55,304 nt of DNA from Bacillota bacterium (GTDB lineage Bacteria; Bacillota; UBA994; UBA5500): assembly GCA_029781045.1 (NCBI GenBank), contig JAKOXL010000025.1, forward strand, positions 1 through 55,304, read 5' to 3'. The translations under genes were made by a program, and so were the position numbers. Below the pieces are notes generated by a model that saw nothing but the letters and a program-made list of their open reading frames with translations, made no database searches and was not told the DNA's origin. Each line of letters opens with the position of its first letter. The first letter of the stretch is position 1. This document shows positions 15,871 through 23,529 of this stretch, piece by piece.

Positions 15871-16832
15871 GAGACCCGCGCCAGAACAAAATCGGCTATC
15901 GCCAACAGGGCCTTTGTGGCCTCATGTTCCGGCGCACCTTTCAGATGGTTCTTGGCCTGGGCAACAAGCTCGGCTACCCGTTGTCCAGCAAACGCTAAGG
16001 ACCCCGCTTCGTGTATGCATTCCAACACCAAACTCAAATCGTAGTCGCGACCGCTCCTGATCAGCTCCGCCAGCTCTCTGCGCCGGGGATGAACTCTTAA
16101 GGTGTGGATTATCGGTAGAGTGATGACCCCTTCTCGCAGGTCATGGTTGGTGGGCTTCCCCATTGTCTGTTCATCTGCAACATAGTCCAGAATATCGTCG
16201 GCCACCTGATAGGCCAGACCCAGATTCAAGCCGAAGGCATGCAGCTCCTCCGGTTCCACCGGATTACCCGGGCTATAGAGAGCTCCCAGACGACAACACT
16301 CGGCAATAAAGGAAGCCGTCTTGCGCCGGATCCGCTCCCAATACTCCTCTTCTGTAATCGAAATATCATAGCTGCGCTGCAACTGGTCTAACTCGCCTTC
16401 CACTAAGCTGCCGATTACGTCAGATATAACCTGCACCGCATCTATTCCTACCTGGCGTGCCAAGTCTAGGGAACGGGCGAACAAAAAGTCACCCAAGAGA
16501 ACCGCTACCCGATTACCATAGACAGCATTTATGGAAGGCTGCCCTCGCCGCCAGCAAGAGTCGTCAATCACATCGTCATGTATTAATGAACCAAGATGAA
16601 CCAACTCTAAAGCGGCAGCGGCTCGAACCACTTGGGGTGTCTGCGCCTGCCCCATTTTGGCAGCCAATATAGTAAGAAGAGGGCGCAGCCGCTTACCTCC
16701 AGCCTGAATTAGGGAGCGGGCCGCATCCTGCCAAAACGGGGATAACGAGCTAATCGCCCGGCACATTTCTTCATCGACAGCTGCCAATTCTGCTTGTGCT
16801 GGGCGATAAACTGCTTGTAAAGTCGAGTCCAT
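15867..16832 (-). CDS. Polyprenyl diphosphate synthase (heptaprenyl/octaprenyl type)
   Basis: A 321-residue trans-isoprenyl diphosphate synthase. Motifs are GGKRLRPLLT, the first aspartate-rich motif in LIHDDVIDDS, RRGQPSINAVYG and the second in VADDILDYV. These enzymes extend farnesyl or geranylgeranyl diphosphate with isopentenyl diphosphate to make the quinone side chain. The ATG at 16832 follows GGGAGG by seven bases and is preferred over the upstream start at 16847. Forms an operon with the UbiA enzyme. Confidence 0.92.
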   Translation of the reverse strand: MDSTLQAVYRPAQAELAAVDEEMCRAISSLSPFWQDAARSLIQAGGKRLRPLLTILAAKMGQAQTPQVVRAAAALELVHLGSLIHDDVIDDSCWRRGQPSINAVYGNRVAVLLGDFLFARSLDLARQVGIDAVQVISDVIGSLVEGELDQLQRSYDISITEEEYWERIRRKTASFIAECCRLGALYSPGNPVEPEELHAFGLNLGLAYQVADDILDYVADEQTMGKPTNHDLREGVITLPIIHTLRVHPRRRELAELIRSGRDYDLSLVLECIHEAGSLAFAGQRVAELVAQAKNHLKGAPEHEATKALLAIADFVLARVS

Positions 16833-16896
16833 GCTTGCACCTCCCAAGTCTTACCTTCTAGTATCGGCTAAGGGAGGTGCGGTTATGCCGTTGTGC

Positions 16897-18000
16897 CTAC
16901 TGTAGCCGCAACTCTATTTCATCGATAACAGCCCGAGCCGCCCAGGGCCTGCCCAACGCAGCAGCTCTTTGCCCCAGTTGAGTCAGCCGTTCCTTATCAT
17001 TCAGCAGCTGGGTCATTTTCACACCCGTATCTTCATCGGCAGACAGGCGAATTGCACAACCCTGCTCCGTCAGCCAACGGGTATTGCGGTCTTCTTGACC
17101 AGGAATCGGGGACATGATGATTATGGGTTTGCCCTGACTTAAGGCCTCGGCCGATGTCACCCCTCCCGGCTTAGTGAGCACAATATCGGCGGCTGCCATA
17201 AGCTCATTGACAAAATCAATGAAGCCATAGACGAAGAACTTGTTGCGCCAGCGTCGATTCTTCAGCTCATTGTGTAGTATTTCGTTGCGGCCGGTCACCA
17301 CCAACACTTGGCTTCCTTCGGCACAGGCATCAAAACGTTCTACCACCTGTCGGATTTCCCCTAATCCTAGGGAGCCACCCATAACCAGGACCGTGGGCAG
17401 GTTATCCAGTCGGTGCTTTGCCCGTACCAGATCGGGATCCGCCTTCTCGGAAAAGCGGGCAAGAATAGGTATGCCGGTAACAACAACCTGTGATCGCGGA
17501 ACACCCAGATCATCCATTGTTCCTAGCAACTGCTCATGGGCTATGCAATAGAGGTCTGCACCTTTATGTAGCCAATAGGCGTGCACGGTAAAATCGGTAA
17601 TCACCACAGTTAAATGCTGATGGATGCGTTGCCGTCTTTTTAGCGTACCCAACAGCCCAGCGGCAAAGGCATGGGTACAGATGATGGCGTCGGGGGAATA
17701 GTCCCGAATCACTTTAGCCAAAGCCCGTGACAGCAGCCGATAGGGCAGGTTGGCCAGGTCGCGGGCCCCCTCTCCCGCCTCGGTTTTCTCATAGAGCTTG
17801 CCATAAACGGCCGGCGAAAGCTTAAGCAGTCCCAAATACCCTTCGATCAACAGCTTATTGAGTATCGGACTAATACAACTAATCGTATCCACAATAGCCA
17901 CTCGCGCATTGGGATAACGCCGCAAAATTTCCTCCTGTAAAGCCCGCGCCACTTGATCATGGCCCGCACCCACGGATGCGGAGAATATGAGGGTATCCAT
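16897..18000 (-). CDS. MGDG synthase-like / processive diacylglycerol glycosyltransferase
   Basis: A 367-residue GT28-like enzyme. The N-terminal [15 protein letters not shown] loop and the [19 protein letters not shown] donor-binding segment are typical of monogalactosyldiacylglycerol synthases and UgtP-like enzymes, which move sugar from a UDP or GDP donor to membrane diacylglycerol. [18 protein letters not shown] is the expected acceptor-side motif. The ATG at 18000 follows GGGAG by eight bases. It sits upstream of the polyprenyl synthase; joint transcription is possible but no shared pathway is obvious. Confidence 0.87.
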   Translation of the reverse strand: MDTLIFSASVGAGHDQVARALQEEILRRYPNARVAIVDTISCISPILNKLLIEGYLGLLKLSPAVYGKLYEKTEAGEGARDLANLPYRLLSRALAKVIRDYSPDAIICTHAFAAGLLGTLKRRQRIHQHLTVVITDFTVHAYWLHKGADLYCIAHEQLLGTMDDLGVPRSQVVVTGIPILARFSEKADPDLVRAKHRLDNLPTVLVMGGSLGLGEIRQVVERFDACAEGSQVLVVTGRNEILHNELKNRRWRNKFFVYGFIDFVNELMAAADIVLTKPGGVTSAEALSQGKPIIIMSPIPGQEDRNTRWLTEQGCAIRLSADEDTGVKMTQLLNDKERLTQLGQRAAALGRPWAARAVIDEIELRLQ

Positions 18001-18077
18001 ACAAAACACTCCCTATAAATTCCTCTAAATGGAACATACTATATATGCCATACCAAACTAAGAAGGGATTGATCACA

Positions 18078-18551
18078 TTGTCTGAGATCTTCGTCGGCAA
18101 ACCGGCTCCCGATTTCACTCTACCTGATCAGAACGGCAAGCCGGTAACTCTCAGTGATTACCGGGGAAAGCAGAATGTGGTGCTGCTCTTCTATCCGCTG
18201 GACTGGACACCGGTGTGAGCTTCCGAGTTACCAGCGTGCGAAGAACTGAGTGCCAGATTCGCTGAGCTGGATACCCAGGTTCTGGGTATTAGTGTGGATA
18301 GCAGCCCTTCCCATAAGGCTTTTGCCGAAAAATTGGGCGTCACTTTCCCCCTGTTAAGTGATATTCACCGTCACGTAAGCGCTTTATATAATGTACTCAT
18401 AAAAGATGAGGGAATTTCTGCTCGCGCAACTTTCATCGTAGATAAGGGCGGCATCATTCGCTATCAGTTGGTGACTGACCTCGATATTCGCCGCGATGTC
18501 AACGAATTCCTGCGTATCGCGGAAGCCCTGGAAAAGCAGCAGAAGGGTTAA
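18078..18551 (+). CDS. Selenocysteine-containing peroxiredoxin (in-frame UGA at residue 47)
   Basis: A 157-residue Bcp/AhpC-type thiol peroxidase. The frame from a TTG at 18078 begins [17 protein letters not shown] and reaches FYPLDWTPV, then TGA at 18216-18218, then [14 protein letters not shown], and continues to a stop at 18551. Peroxiredoxins have TPVCxxE here, so the TGA takes the place of the peroxidatic cysteine. Everything after it is intact peroxiredoxin ([29 protein letters not shown]). A hairpin starting 13 bases after the TGA fits a bacterial SECIS. A Cys at residue 54 could resolve the oxidised Sec. Sec incorporation is inferred; the selenium machinery is not in the window. Confidence 0.87.
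18231..18270 (+). promoter_or_regulatory. SECIS-like hairpin
   Basis: Downstream of the UGA three nested stems can form: CCAGC (18231) with GCTGG (18266), GCGAA (18238) with TTCGC (18258), and CTG (18246) with CAG (18254) closing the loop AGTGC. The apical loop begins 31 bases after the UGA and has G as its second base. Both features fall in the range described for bacterial SECIS elements. Confidence 0.7.
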
Positions 18552-18562
18552 GAAGGTGCGAC

Positions 18563-18615
18563 ATAATAGGTGCAAAAAAAGGCAGCCCGACGGCTGCCTA
18601 TTCTGCACCTATTAT
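18563..18615 (-). terminator. Nested bidirectional hairpin between prx and nfo
   Basis: An inner stem (GGCAGCC with GGCTGCC) lies inside a perfect 12-base outer inverted repeat (ATAATAGGTGCA with TGCACCTATTAT). On the minus strand the inner stem is followed by TTTTTTT, making a terminator for nfo. The outer arm overlaps the last codons of nfo. Confidence 0.75.
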
Positions 18616-19440
18616 TGCTTTTACGCGCGCAATGTCTTGCGCATAGTCCCGATATGTAGTAACCGGAGTCTCCAAATGCCATGCCAACCGCCGAACGAAG
18701 GGGTGGTGCAGCAGATTAGCAAAGCCCTCTTCGCCTATCTCCCCCTGCCCTATGTTAGCATGTCGATCCCGCCTACTGCCGCTAGGCATCTTACTATCAT
18801 TGAGGTGCAGCACTTTCACCGGCTCCAGACCGATGCTGGCATCCAAATCAGCAACTAACCGCTCCACCTCTTGGGCCTTGGTAAAATCATAACCGGCAGC
18901 AAAAAGGTGGCAGGAGTCGAGGCAAACCCCCACCTGCTGGGGACGACCCAAAGCATGCCAAATGGCGGCGATTTCCTCAATGCTTCCGACCTCATTCCCT
19001 TGCGTAGCCATCGTCTCCAGCAAGAGACAGACCGAACTTCCGCTCTCCTCTAGTACCTTATCCAGGAGGCGGATGATACGGTGCAGGGCATCCGTTCGCC
19101 TGTCCGAGGCACTACCAGGATGTACCACCAGATAGTCAATGCCTAGAGCCGCCATTCGCCGCAGATCATCGGCCACCACCATACTGGCAAACTCTATCAG
19201 GTTCTCCTTATCACTGGCCAAGTTAACCGTATAAGGTAGATGGCCACATACCTGGGCTATGTCAGCCTCACGAGCCGCCTTAAACCAGCGAGCTATTTCG
19301 TCATCGCCAATGGTGCGAGCCCCACCTCCACGGGGATTACGGGTAAAGAACTGAAAAGTGTTGGCTCCAATTTCTAAAGCTTGGGGCACCACTTTATCAA
19401 TGCCCTTAGTTATGGATAGAAACGCACCCAGACGTACCAT
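18598..19440 (-). CDS. nfo: Endonuclease IV (deoxyribonuclease IV)
   Basis: An AP endonuclease with a TIM barrel and three zinc ions, which cuts abasic sites in base-excision repair. The 280-residue protein shows ITKGIDKVVPQALEIGANTFQ, FTRNPRG, VCGHLPYTVNLAS, LVVHPGS, LLLETMATQGNEVG, GVCLDSCHLFAAGYDF, VLHLNDSK and DRHANIGQGEIG, which carry the metal-binding His, Glu and Asp residues. Third base-excision repair gene in the window after nth and mpg. It lies 11 bases from a conserved unknown gene and is probably cotranscribed with it. Confidence 0.95.
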   Translation of the reverse strand: MVRLGAFLSITKGIDKVVPQALEIGANTFQFFTRNPRGGGARTIGDDEIARWFKAAREADIAQVCGHLPYTVNLASDKENLIEFASMVVADDLRRMAALGIDYLVVHPGSASDRRTDALHRIIRLLDKVLEESGSSVCLLLETMATQGNEVGSIEEIAAIWHALGRPQQVGVCLDSCHLFAAGYDFTKAQEVERLVADLDASIGLEPVKVLHLNDSKMPSGSRRDRHANIGQGEIGEEGFANLLHHPFVRRLAWHLETPVTTYRDYAQDIARVKAIIGAE

Positions 19441-19451
19441 AGCTTCGTTAC

Positions 19452-19976
19452 CTAGCCCAGCAGCTGGCGAACCCGATCAGCTATGTATTCCACCAAGGGT
19501 CGGCCCCCAATGGTCACACCACCAGCGAAGTCGGGCTGCAAACGGAAGAAGTTGATGATCAGGGCATCGCCCCTTACATATGCCTCCTCCAGATGCAAGG
19601 GCGCAAAGTAGACGGTGATGGTACGGTCTTGGGCAAATTCTTGCGACAGCTGATTCGCCAGACTATCCAGATTGAGCTGCTTTATAGGCTGGGCCATCTC
19701 CGAGGTGAGTCCCAAATCCTCTAACATCCATAGGTTGTTGTTAAAGAACCTACCTTCTTTGCGGTTGGCTGGATTAATAGGCTCTCGGTTGGTGATGCCG
19801 CTAAGAATACGTCGCACCGATTCAGCAGTAAACTCCTCATCATAAACCATCTGCATCACTGGTAGCTCCGCCAAGTTGGTTAGAAACTTCTCGTTCACCT
19901 TTTCCTTTTCACTGGTCGCCTGCCAGAAATACAGCATAGCCTCGATGGCTTCCAAATTGGTCTTGAGAGTAATCAA
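19452..19976 (-). CDS. Conserved hypothetical protein (resembles the TDE2712-type family)
   Basis: A 174-residue soluble protein. The opening ITLKTNLEAIEAMLYFWQ, the middle ITNREPINPANRKEGRFFN and NLWMLEDLG, and the ending DALIINFFRLQPDF agree from memory with an uncharacterised family found in Firmicutes and spirochaetes, but I cannot verify this. No catalytic motif is obvious. It is closely followed by nfo on the same strand, so a link to DNA repair is possible but unproven. Confidence 0.7.
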   Translation of the reverse strand: MITLKTNLEAIEAMLYFWQATSEKEKVNEKFLTNLAELPVMQMVYDEEFTAESVRRILSGITNREPINPANRKEGRFFNNNLWMLEDLGLTSEMAQPIKQLNLDSLANQLSQEFAQDRTITVYFAPLHLEEAYVRGDALIINFFRLQPDFAGGVTIGGRPLVEYIADRVRQLLG

Positions 19977-20040
19977 TGGTCACACCTCCCTTTCCTTTAT
20001 GACCCATTTATTATACCACTGTGGGCAGTAGGAGCTCAGC

Positions 20041-20283
20041 CTAATTTGACTTTTCCGGCACAAATCCAGGCTTAGGCGGTCCCGAACTGGCGTGTTTTAT
20101 TTTCTCGGCGAAATAATGCAACTCCTCCAGTGTCCTCTCCAGCCATTCCACGCTAGTGGCAATCAGCTGACCATCTATTTCTTCATCCGGCACCTGCCAG
20201 GCCCCCATTAGGTTCTCCAATGTTTCCTGAACACGATAGCGGCAGGCCTTGCGGTACTGTTCCAGATTCATGTAGTCGGTCAT
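20041..20283 (-). CDS. Small hypothetical protein, 80 residues
   Basis: Not recognised. An ATG at 20283 preceded by GGGAGG starts MTDYMNLEQYRKACRYRVQE. The product is mainly helical and charged, with two predicted amphipathic helices (QYRKACRYRVQETLENLM and VEWLERTLEELHYFAEKI) and a short proline-rich C-terminus. It lies between the aldo/keto reductase terminator and the conserved unknown gene on the same strand. Confidence 0.6.
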   Translation of the reverse strand: MTDYMNLEQYRKACRYRVQETLENLMGAWQVPDEEIDGQLIATSVEWLERTLEELHYFAEKIKHASSGPPKPGFVPEKSN

Positions 20284-20337
20284 TGTAAGCAACCTCCCAA
20301 CCGAAATATCATCCATAGGTTGCTCCTAAGGTCAGGC

Positions 20338-20382
20338 AAAAAAACAAAGAGCCCGACGGGAGGGTGTTCCCACCGTCAGGCT
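20338..20382 (-). terminator. Terminator after the small gene or before it
   Basis: A ten-base stem with one mismatch (AGCCCGACGG at 20350 and CCGTCAGGCT ending at 20382). On the minus strand it is followed by CTTTGTTTTTTT. It lies just past the stop of the aldo/keto reductase gene at 20400. Confidence 0.82.
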
Positions 20383-20399
20383 GGTAGAACTACTAGCAA

Positions 20400-21542
20400 C
20401 TAGGCCCGATGAAAGGCGGCATGGATATCCTTTAAGTGCGACCTAATAGTGATTCCCTGTGGACAAGCTGCTTCACACTGGCCACACTCGACACACTGGT
20501 CCGCACCTTTTCCTTCTTCCACCATGCGCCCGTAGTTCCTAGCTACAACATCCGGATCTAGATTATAGATAGAAGCTTCGTTGTACAGGGTGAACAACTG
20601 CGGTATGGTCACCCCAGCCGGGCAGGGCATGCAATAATCGCAACCGGTGCATTTAACCTTCGTACGGCTGAGATAGAACTCCTTGGCCTGATTGATAATA
20701 GTCAATTCTTCTTCCGTGAGTGAGTTGGGCCCCGCCTCACCTGCTACCCGTAGGTTCTCCACCACCTGTTCCATGGTGCTCATACCACTCAGAACCACTG
20801 TTACCTCCGGCTGGTTCAGTACCCAGCGCAATGCCCATTCGGCCGGGGTGCGCTTGATAGGCGCCTGTTCCCAGATAGCTTGCACTTCCGGCGGTACATT
20901 TTTCGTAAGACGGCCACCGCGTAAGGGCTCCATAATAACGACAGCTAACCCTTTAGCAGCCGCATAGCGCAGGCCCTCCATGCCAGCCTGATAATCTTGA
21001 TCCATGTAGTTGAGCTGAATCTGGCAGAAATCCCAATCGAAGGCATCTACGATTTCTTTAAATGCCGCCAAATCATCGTGGAAAGAGAAGCCCACGTGCT
21101 TAATACGGCCGTCGGCCTGAGCGCGACGCAAGAAATCCAATACTCTCAGATTGCAAGCCTCTTGCCAACGTTCTTTGCTTAGGGCGTGCAACAAGTACAG
21201 GTCAATGTAATCAACTTGTAGGCGCTCCAACTGCTCATTAAGCAACCGATCATAATCCTCATGGGTTTCGGCCAGCCAAACAGGACACTTGGTTGCCAGC
21301 TTTACCCGCTCTCGATAGCCATCTTGCAAAGCACGGCCTACAAAACTCTCGCTCTTACCACCATGGTAGCCATAGGCCGTGTCAACGTAATTGACGCCCT
21401 GGTCAATGGCATAGCGCAGCATACGCATGGCCTCTGCTTCATCGATTTTGGAAACGTCACCGTCAATGACTGGCAGACGCATGCAACCAAAACCCAAAGC
21501 GGAAACCTCAAAATCTAGTCGGCCAAACTTCCTGTATTGCAC
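20400..21542 (-). CDS. Aldo/keto reductase with C-terminal 2x[4Fe-4S] ferredoxin domain
   Basis: Residues 1-270 are an aldo/keto reductase barrel with catalytic Asp and Tyr in YVDTAYGYHGGKSE, Lys in LATKCPVW and His in YLLHALSK. The C-terminal 100 residues carry CTGCDYCMPCPAGV and CVECGQCEAACPQGI, two 4Fe-4S cluster motifs. This combination is common in anaerobic bacteria; substrates are unknown, and the clusters may hold electron transfer or structural roles. GTG start with GGAGG seven bases upstream. Single-gene unit with its own terminator. Confidence 0.92.
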   Translation of the reverse strand: MQYRKFGRLDFEVSALGFGCMRLPVIDGDVSKIDEAEAMRMLRYAIDQGVNYVDTAYGYHGGKSESFVGRALQDGYRERVKLATKCPVWLAETHEDYDRLLNEQLERLQVDYIDLYLLHALSKERWQEACNLRVLDFLRRAQADGRIKHVGFSFHDDLAAFKEIVDAFDWDFCQIQLNYMDQDYQAGMEGLRYAAAKGLAVVIMEPLRGGRLTKNVPPEVQAIWEQAPIKRTPAEWALRWVLNQPEVTVVLSGMSTMEQVVENLRVAGEAGPNSLTEEELTIINQAKEFYLSRTKVKCTGCDYCMPCPAGVTIPQLFTLYNEASIYNLDPDVVARNYGRMVEEGKGADQCVECGQCEAACPQGITIRSHLKDIHAAFHRA

Positions 21543-21633
21543 CAGACATCCTCCTTCTTACTTAAGAACAACATCTTCTCTTAATTCATTCTAGGCTAGC
21601 AACTACAACTCCTTTCGCCTAGCGAAAAATTAT

Positions 21634-21690
21634 GCGCGCTGCGCCTATGACCAACGGCCCTATGATAGTGGCTGCTCCGGATATATCTTA
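21634..21690 (+). repeat. Dispersed intergenic repeat, short fragment
   Basis: The stretch GCGCTGCGCCTATGACC and the following AACGGCCCTA closely match the complement of the right-end repeat (GCGCTGTGCGTATGACC, AACGCCCTA). About 24 of 27 bases agree; similarity then fades. It lies in the gap between tyrS and the aldo/keto reductase gene. Confidence 0.5.
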
Positions 21691-21724
21691 GATCTTATTG
21701 CGCCGGCCCCCATCGAGTTGCTCA

Positions 21725-22966
21725 CTATTCTGCCGGCACCAACTTAGCAAACTTACGCTTGCCAACCTGAATAACCAGCTCCTTGTCCAATAGCAACTCC
21801 TGGCGGCTATCAGTTACCCGCTCCTGGTTAACCCGCACTGCACCCTGCTCCACCATTCGCCTACCTTCACTACGGGTAGGCACCAGCTGAGTGGCTTGCA
21901 AAAGATCAATGATGTTGGCTTTTGCCTCACCGGTCCAGATTATCTCTGGGATATCCTCCGGCAAGGCGTTCTCCTGGAAAACTGTGCGGAAATGCTGCTC
22001 CGCCTCCTTGGCCGCCTCTTCGCCATGATACATACACACCAGACGATAGGCCAGTCCCATCTTGGCGTCCCGGGGATGTACGCTGCCATCGGCTAGGCCG
22101 GCAGCTAGTGCCTGCAACTCTTCTGAACTAATATCTGTTGTCAATTCATAGTATCTGAGCATCAGTTGATCGGGAACCGACATGGTTTTGCCGTACATCT
22201 CGTGTGGCGCATCGTTGATTCCAATGTAGTTGCCCAAGCTCTTGCTCATTTTGTGGACGCCATCCAGACCCTCCAGCAAGGGGAAGGTCATTATTACCTG
22301 TGCCGGCATGTTCCGCTCTCTCTGTAGATGACGACCCACCAGCAAGTTGAAAGTCTGGTCAGTACCACCAATCTCGATGTCGGTCTCCAGAGCCACCGAA
22401 TCATATCCCTGCATCAGAGGGTAGAAAAATTCATGCAAGCTAATGGGCAGATTCTGAGTAAAACGCTTCTGGAAGTCGTCGCGTTCCAGCATTCTGGCTA
22501 GCGTCATGGTTCCGGCCAAGCGGATAACGTCTTCAAAAGTCAATGGGGCCAGCCACTGACTGTTAAAATAGACTTGGGTGCGCTCCATATCGAGAATCTT
22601 GCCATATTGCTCCACATAGGTGCGGGCGTTGGCCTTCACCTGTTCTTCCGTCAACGGCTTTCTTACTTCCGAGCGCCCGCTGGGGTCACCAATCCGGCCC
22701 GTGAAGTCACCGATAACCAGCTGCACTTGGTGCCCAAGCTCCTGGAACTGTTTCAATTTGCGGATTACAACCGTATGCCCCAAGTGAATATCGGGGGCCG
22801 ACGGGTCCAGCCCCAGCTTAACCTTCAGTGGTCGCTGTTCCCGAATAGATGCGGCCAGTTTGGCCTCAAACTCCTCCTCAGGGATGATATCCACCGCTCC
22901 GCGCTTAAGAATGGCCAGCTGGCGTTCAAATTCAGCCCGTTGGCTACTAGATAGTTGCTTTGGCAT
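21725..22966 (-). CDS. tyrS: Tyrosyl-tRNA synthetase
   Basis: A class I synthetase charging tRNA-Tyr. The ATG at 22966 follows AAGGAGAG and begins MPKQLSSSQRAEFERQ. The HIGH-type motif is DIHLGHTVV and the KMSKS motif is HKMSKSLGNY. The C-terminal 60 residues are an S4 RNA-binding domain (RRMVEQGAVRVNQERV). The 413-residue length and the absence of an N-terminal YHIGH-type start place it near the TyrZ-like group. Expression is controlled by a T-box leader directly upstream. Confidence 0.95.
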   Translation of the reverse strand: MPKQLSSSQRAEFERQLAILKRGAVDIIPEEEFEAKLAASIREQRPLKVKLGLDPSAPDIHLGHTVVIRKLKQFQELGHQVQLVIGDFTGRIGDPSGRSEVRKPLTEEQVKANARTYVEQYGKILDMERTQVYFNSQWLAPLTFEDVIRLAGTMTLARMLERDDFQKRFTQNLPISLHEFFYPLMQGYDSVALETDIEIGGTDQTFNLLVGRHLQRERNMPAQVIMTFPLLEGLDGVHKMSKSLGNYIGINDAPHEMYGKTMSVPDQLMLRYYELTTDISSEELQALAAGLADGSVHPRDAKMGLAYRLVCMYHGEEAAKEAEQHFRTVFQENALPEDIPEIIWTGEAKANIIDLLQATQLVPTRSEGRRMVEQGAVRVNQERVTDSRQELLLDKELVIQVGKRKFAKLVPAE

Positions 22967-22989
22967 ACCCACTTCTCTCCTTCTGCAAA

Positions 22990-23250
22990 TAATAGATGAT
23001 AAACAAAAAACTCGTCCCTCAAAAGGGACGAGTTTTACTCGCGGTACCACCCTTGTTGGCAGGGAACCCCTGCCCACTCGAACCCAATAACGGTGGGGAC
23101 CGATGGCGGCTACTTTGGTTCACCACCATAGCTCCGAAAGGTAATTCGCCACCTACACCGTATCGGTTCACACCAGCCACCGACTCTCTAAAAGCAAGTG
23201 TAGGCACTACTGACTTTCTTCCTCGCTGTGGCCTACGAATTTTCTAATAG
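22990..23250 (-). promoter_or_regulatory. T-box riboswitch leader of tyrS
   Basis: The minus strand carries the conserved T-box AGGGTGGTACCGCG (23040-23053), followed by the terminator stem AAACTCGTCCCT with its partner (23007-23036) and a run of T. Upstream lies a long structured leader. A candidate specifier codon TAC (Tyr) occurs at 23160-23162 in GAACCGATACGGTG, agreeing with the downstream gene. Uncharged tRNA-Tyr would favour the antiterminator. Exact stem I limits are approximate. Confidence 0.88.
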
Positions 23251-23316
23251 ATTACCATGCCCGGGCCGCAATTACAAGTATTCATAGGTCCATCAAGTCT
23301 GGCCCGCATAGTACCC

Positions 23317-23529
23317 CTAGCGTACCATCACCAAGTAGATGAACCCATAGATGGCACCAGCAATCAACAATAGGGGAATACCGAGGGTGAGGAAGGCGGC
23401 GATCAACATAGCCAACATGTCGCCTTTCTCTAGCTGAATCTCTTCCATTTTGCGATAGTGCTCATCCAGTTCCTCAGGGCTTTTTTCCTTAGGAAGAAGC
23501 GCTCTTAGCTTCCTCAGCAACTGTTTCAC
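23317..23529 (-). CDS. Small single-span membrane protein at the end of the opp operon
   Basis: A 70-residue protein with a charged N-terminal half ([19 protein letters not shown]) and one or two hydrophobic segments at the C-terminus ([20 protein letters not shown], then YGFIYLVMV). Its start overlaps the OppF-type gene by 41 bases, so it is probably translated from the same message. Not recognised; perhaps an accessory subunit of the transporter, but that is inferred only from position. Confidence 0.6.
   Translation of the reverse strand: MKQLLRKLRALLPKEKSPEELDEHYRKMEEIQLEKGDMLAMLIAAFLTLGIPLLLIAGAIYGFIYLVMVR

Noticed and set aside
18231-18270. UGA as a nonsense mutation in a plain peroxiredoxin.
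   Set aside because: The codon lies exactly at the catalytic Cys, the remainder is undamaged, and a SECIS-like hairpin follows. Nonsense would rarely hit that one codon alone.
18294-18551. Short 85-residue peroxiredoxin fragment as a separate gene.
   Set aside because: It is the tail of the frame that continues through the UGA at 18216, and its Met lacks a ribosome-binding site.
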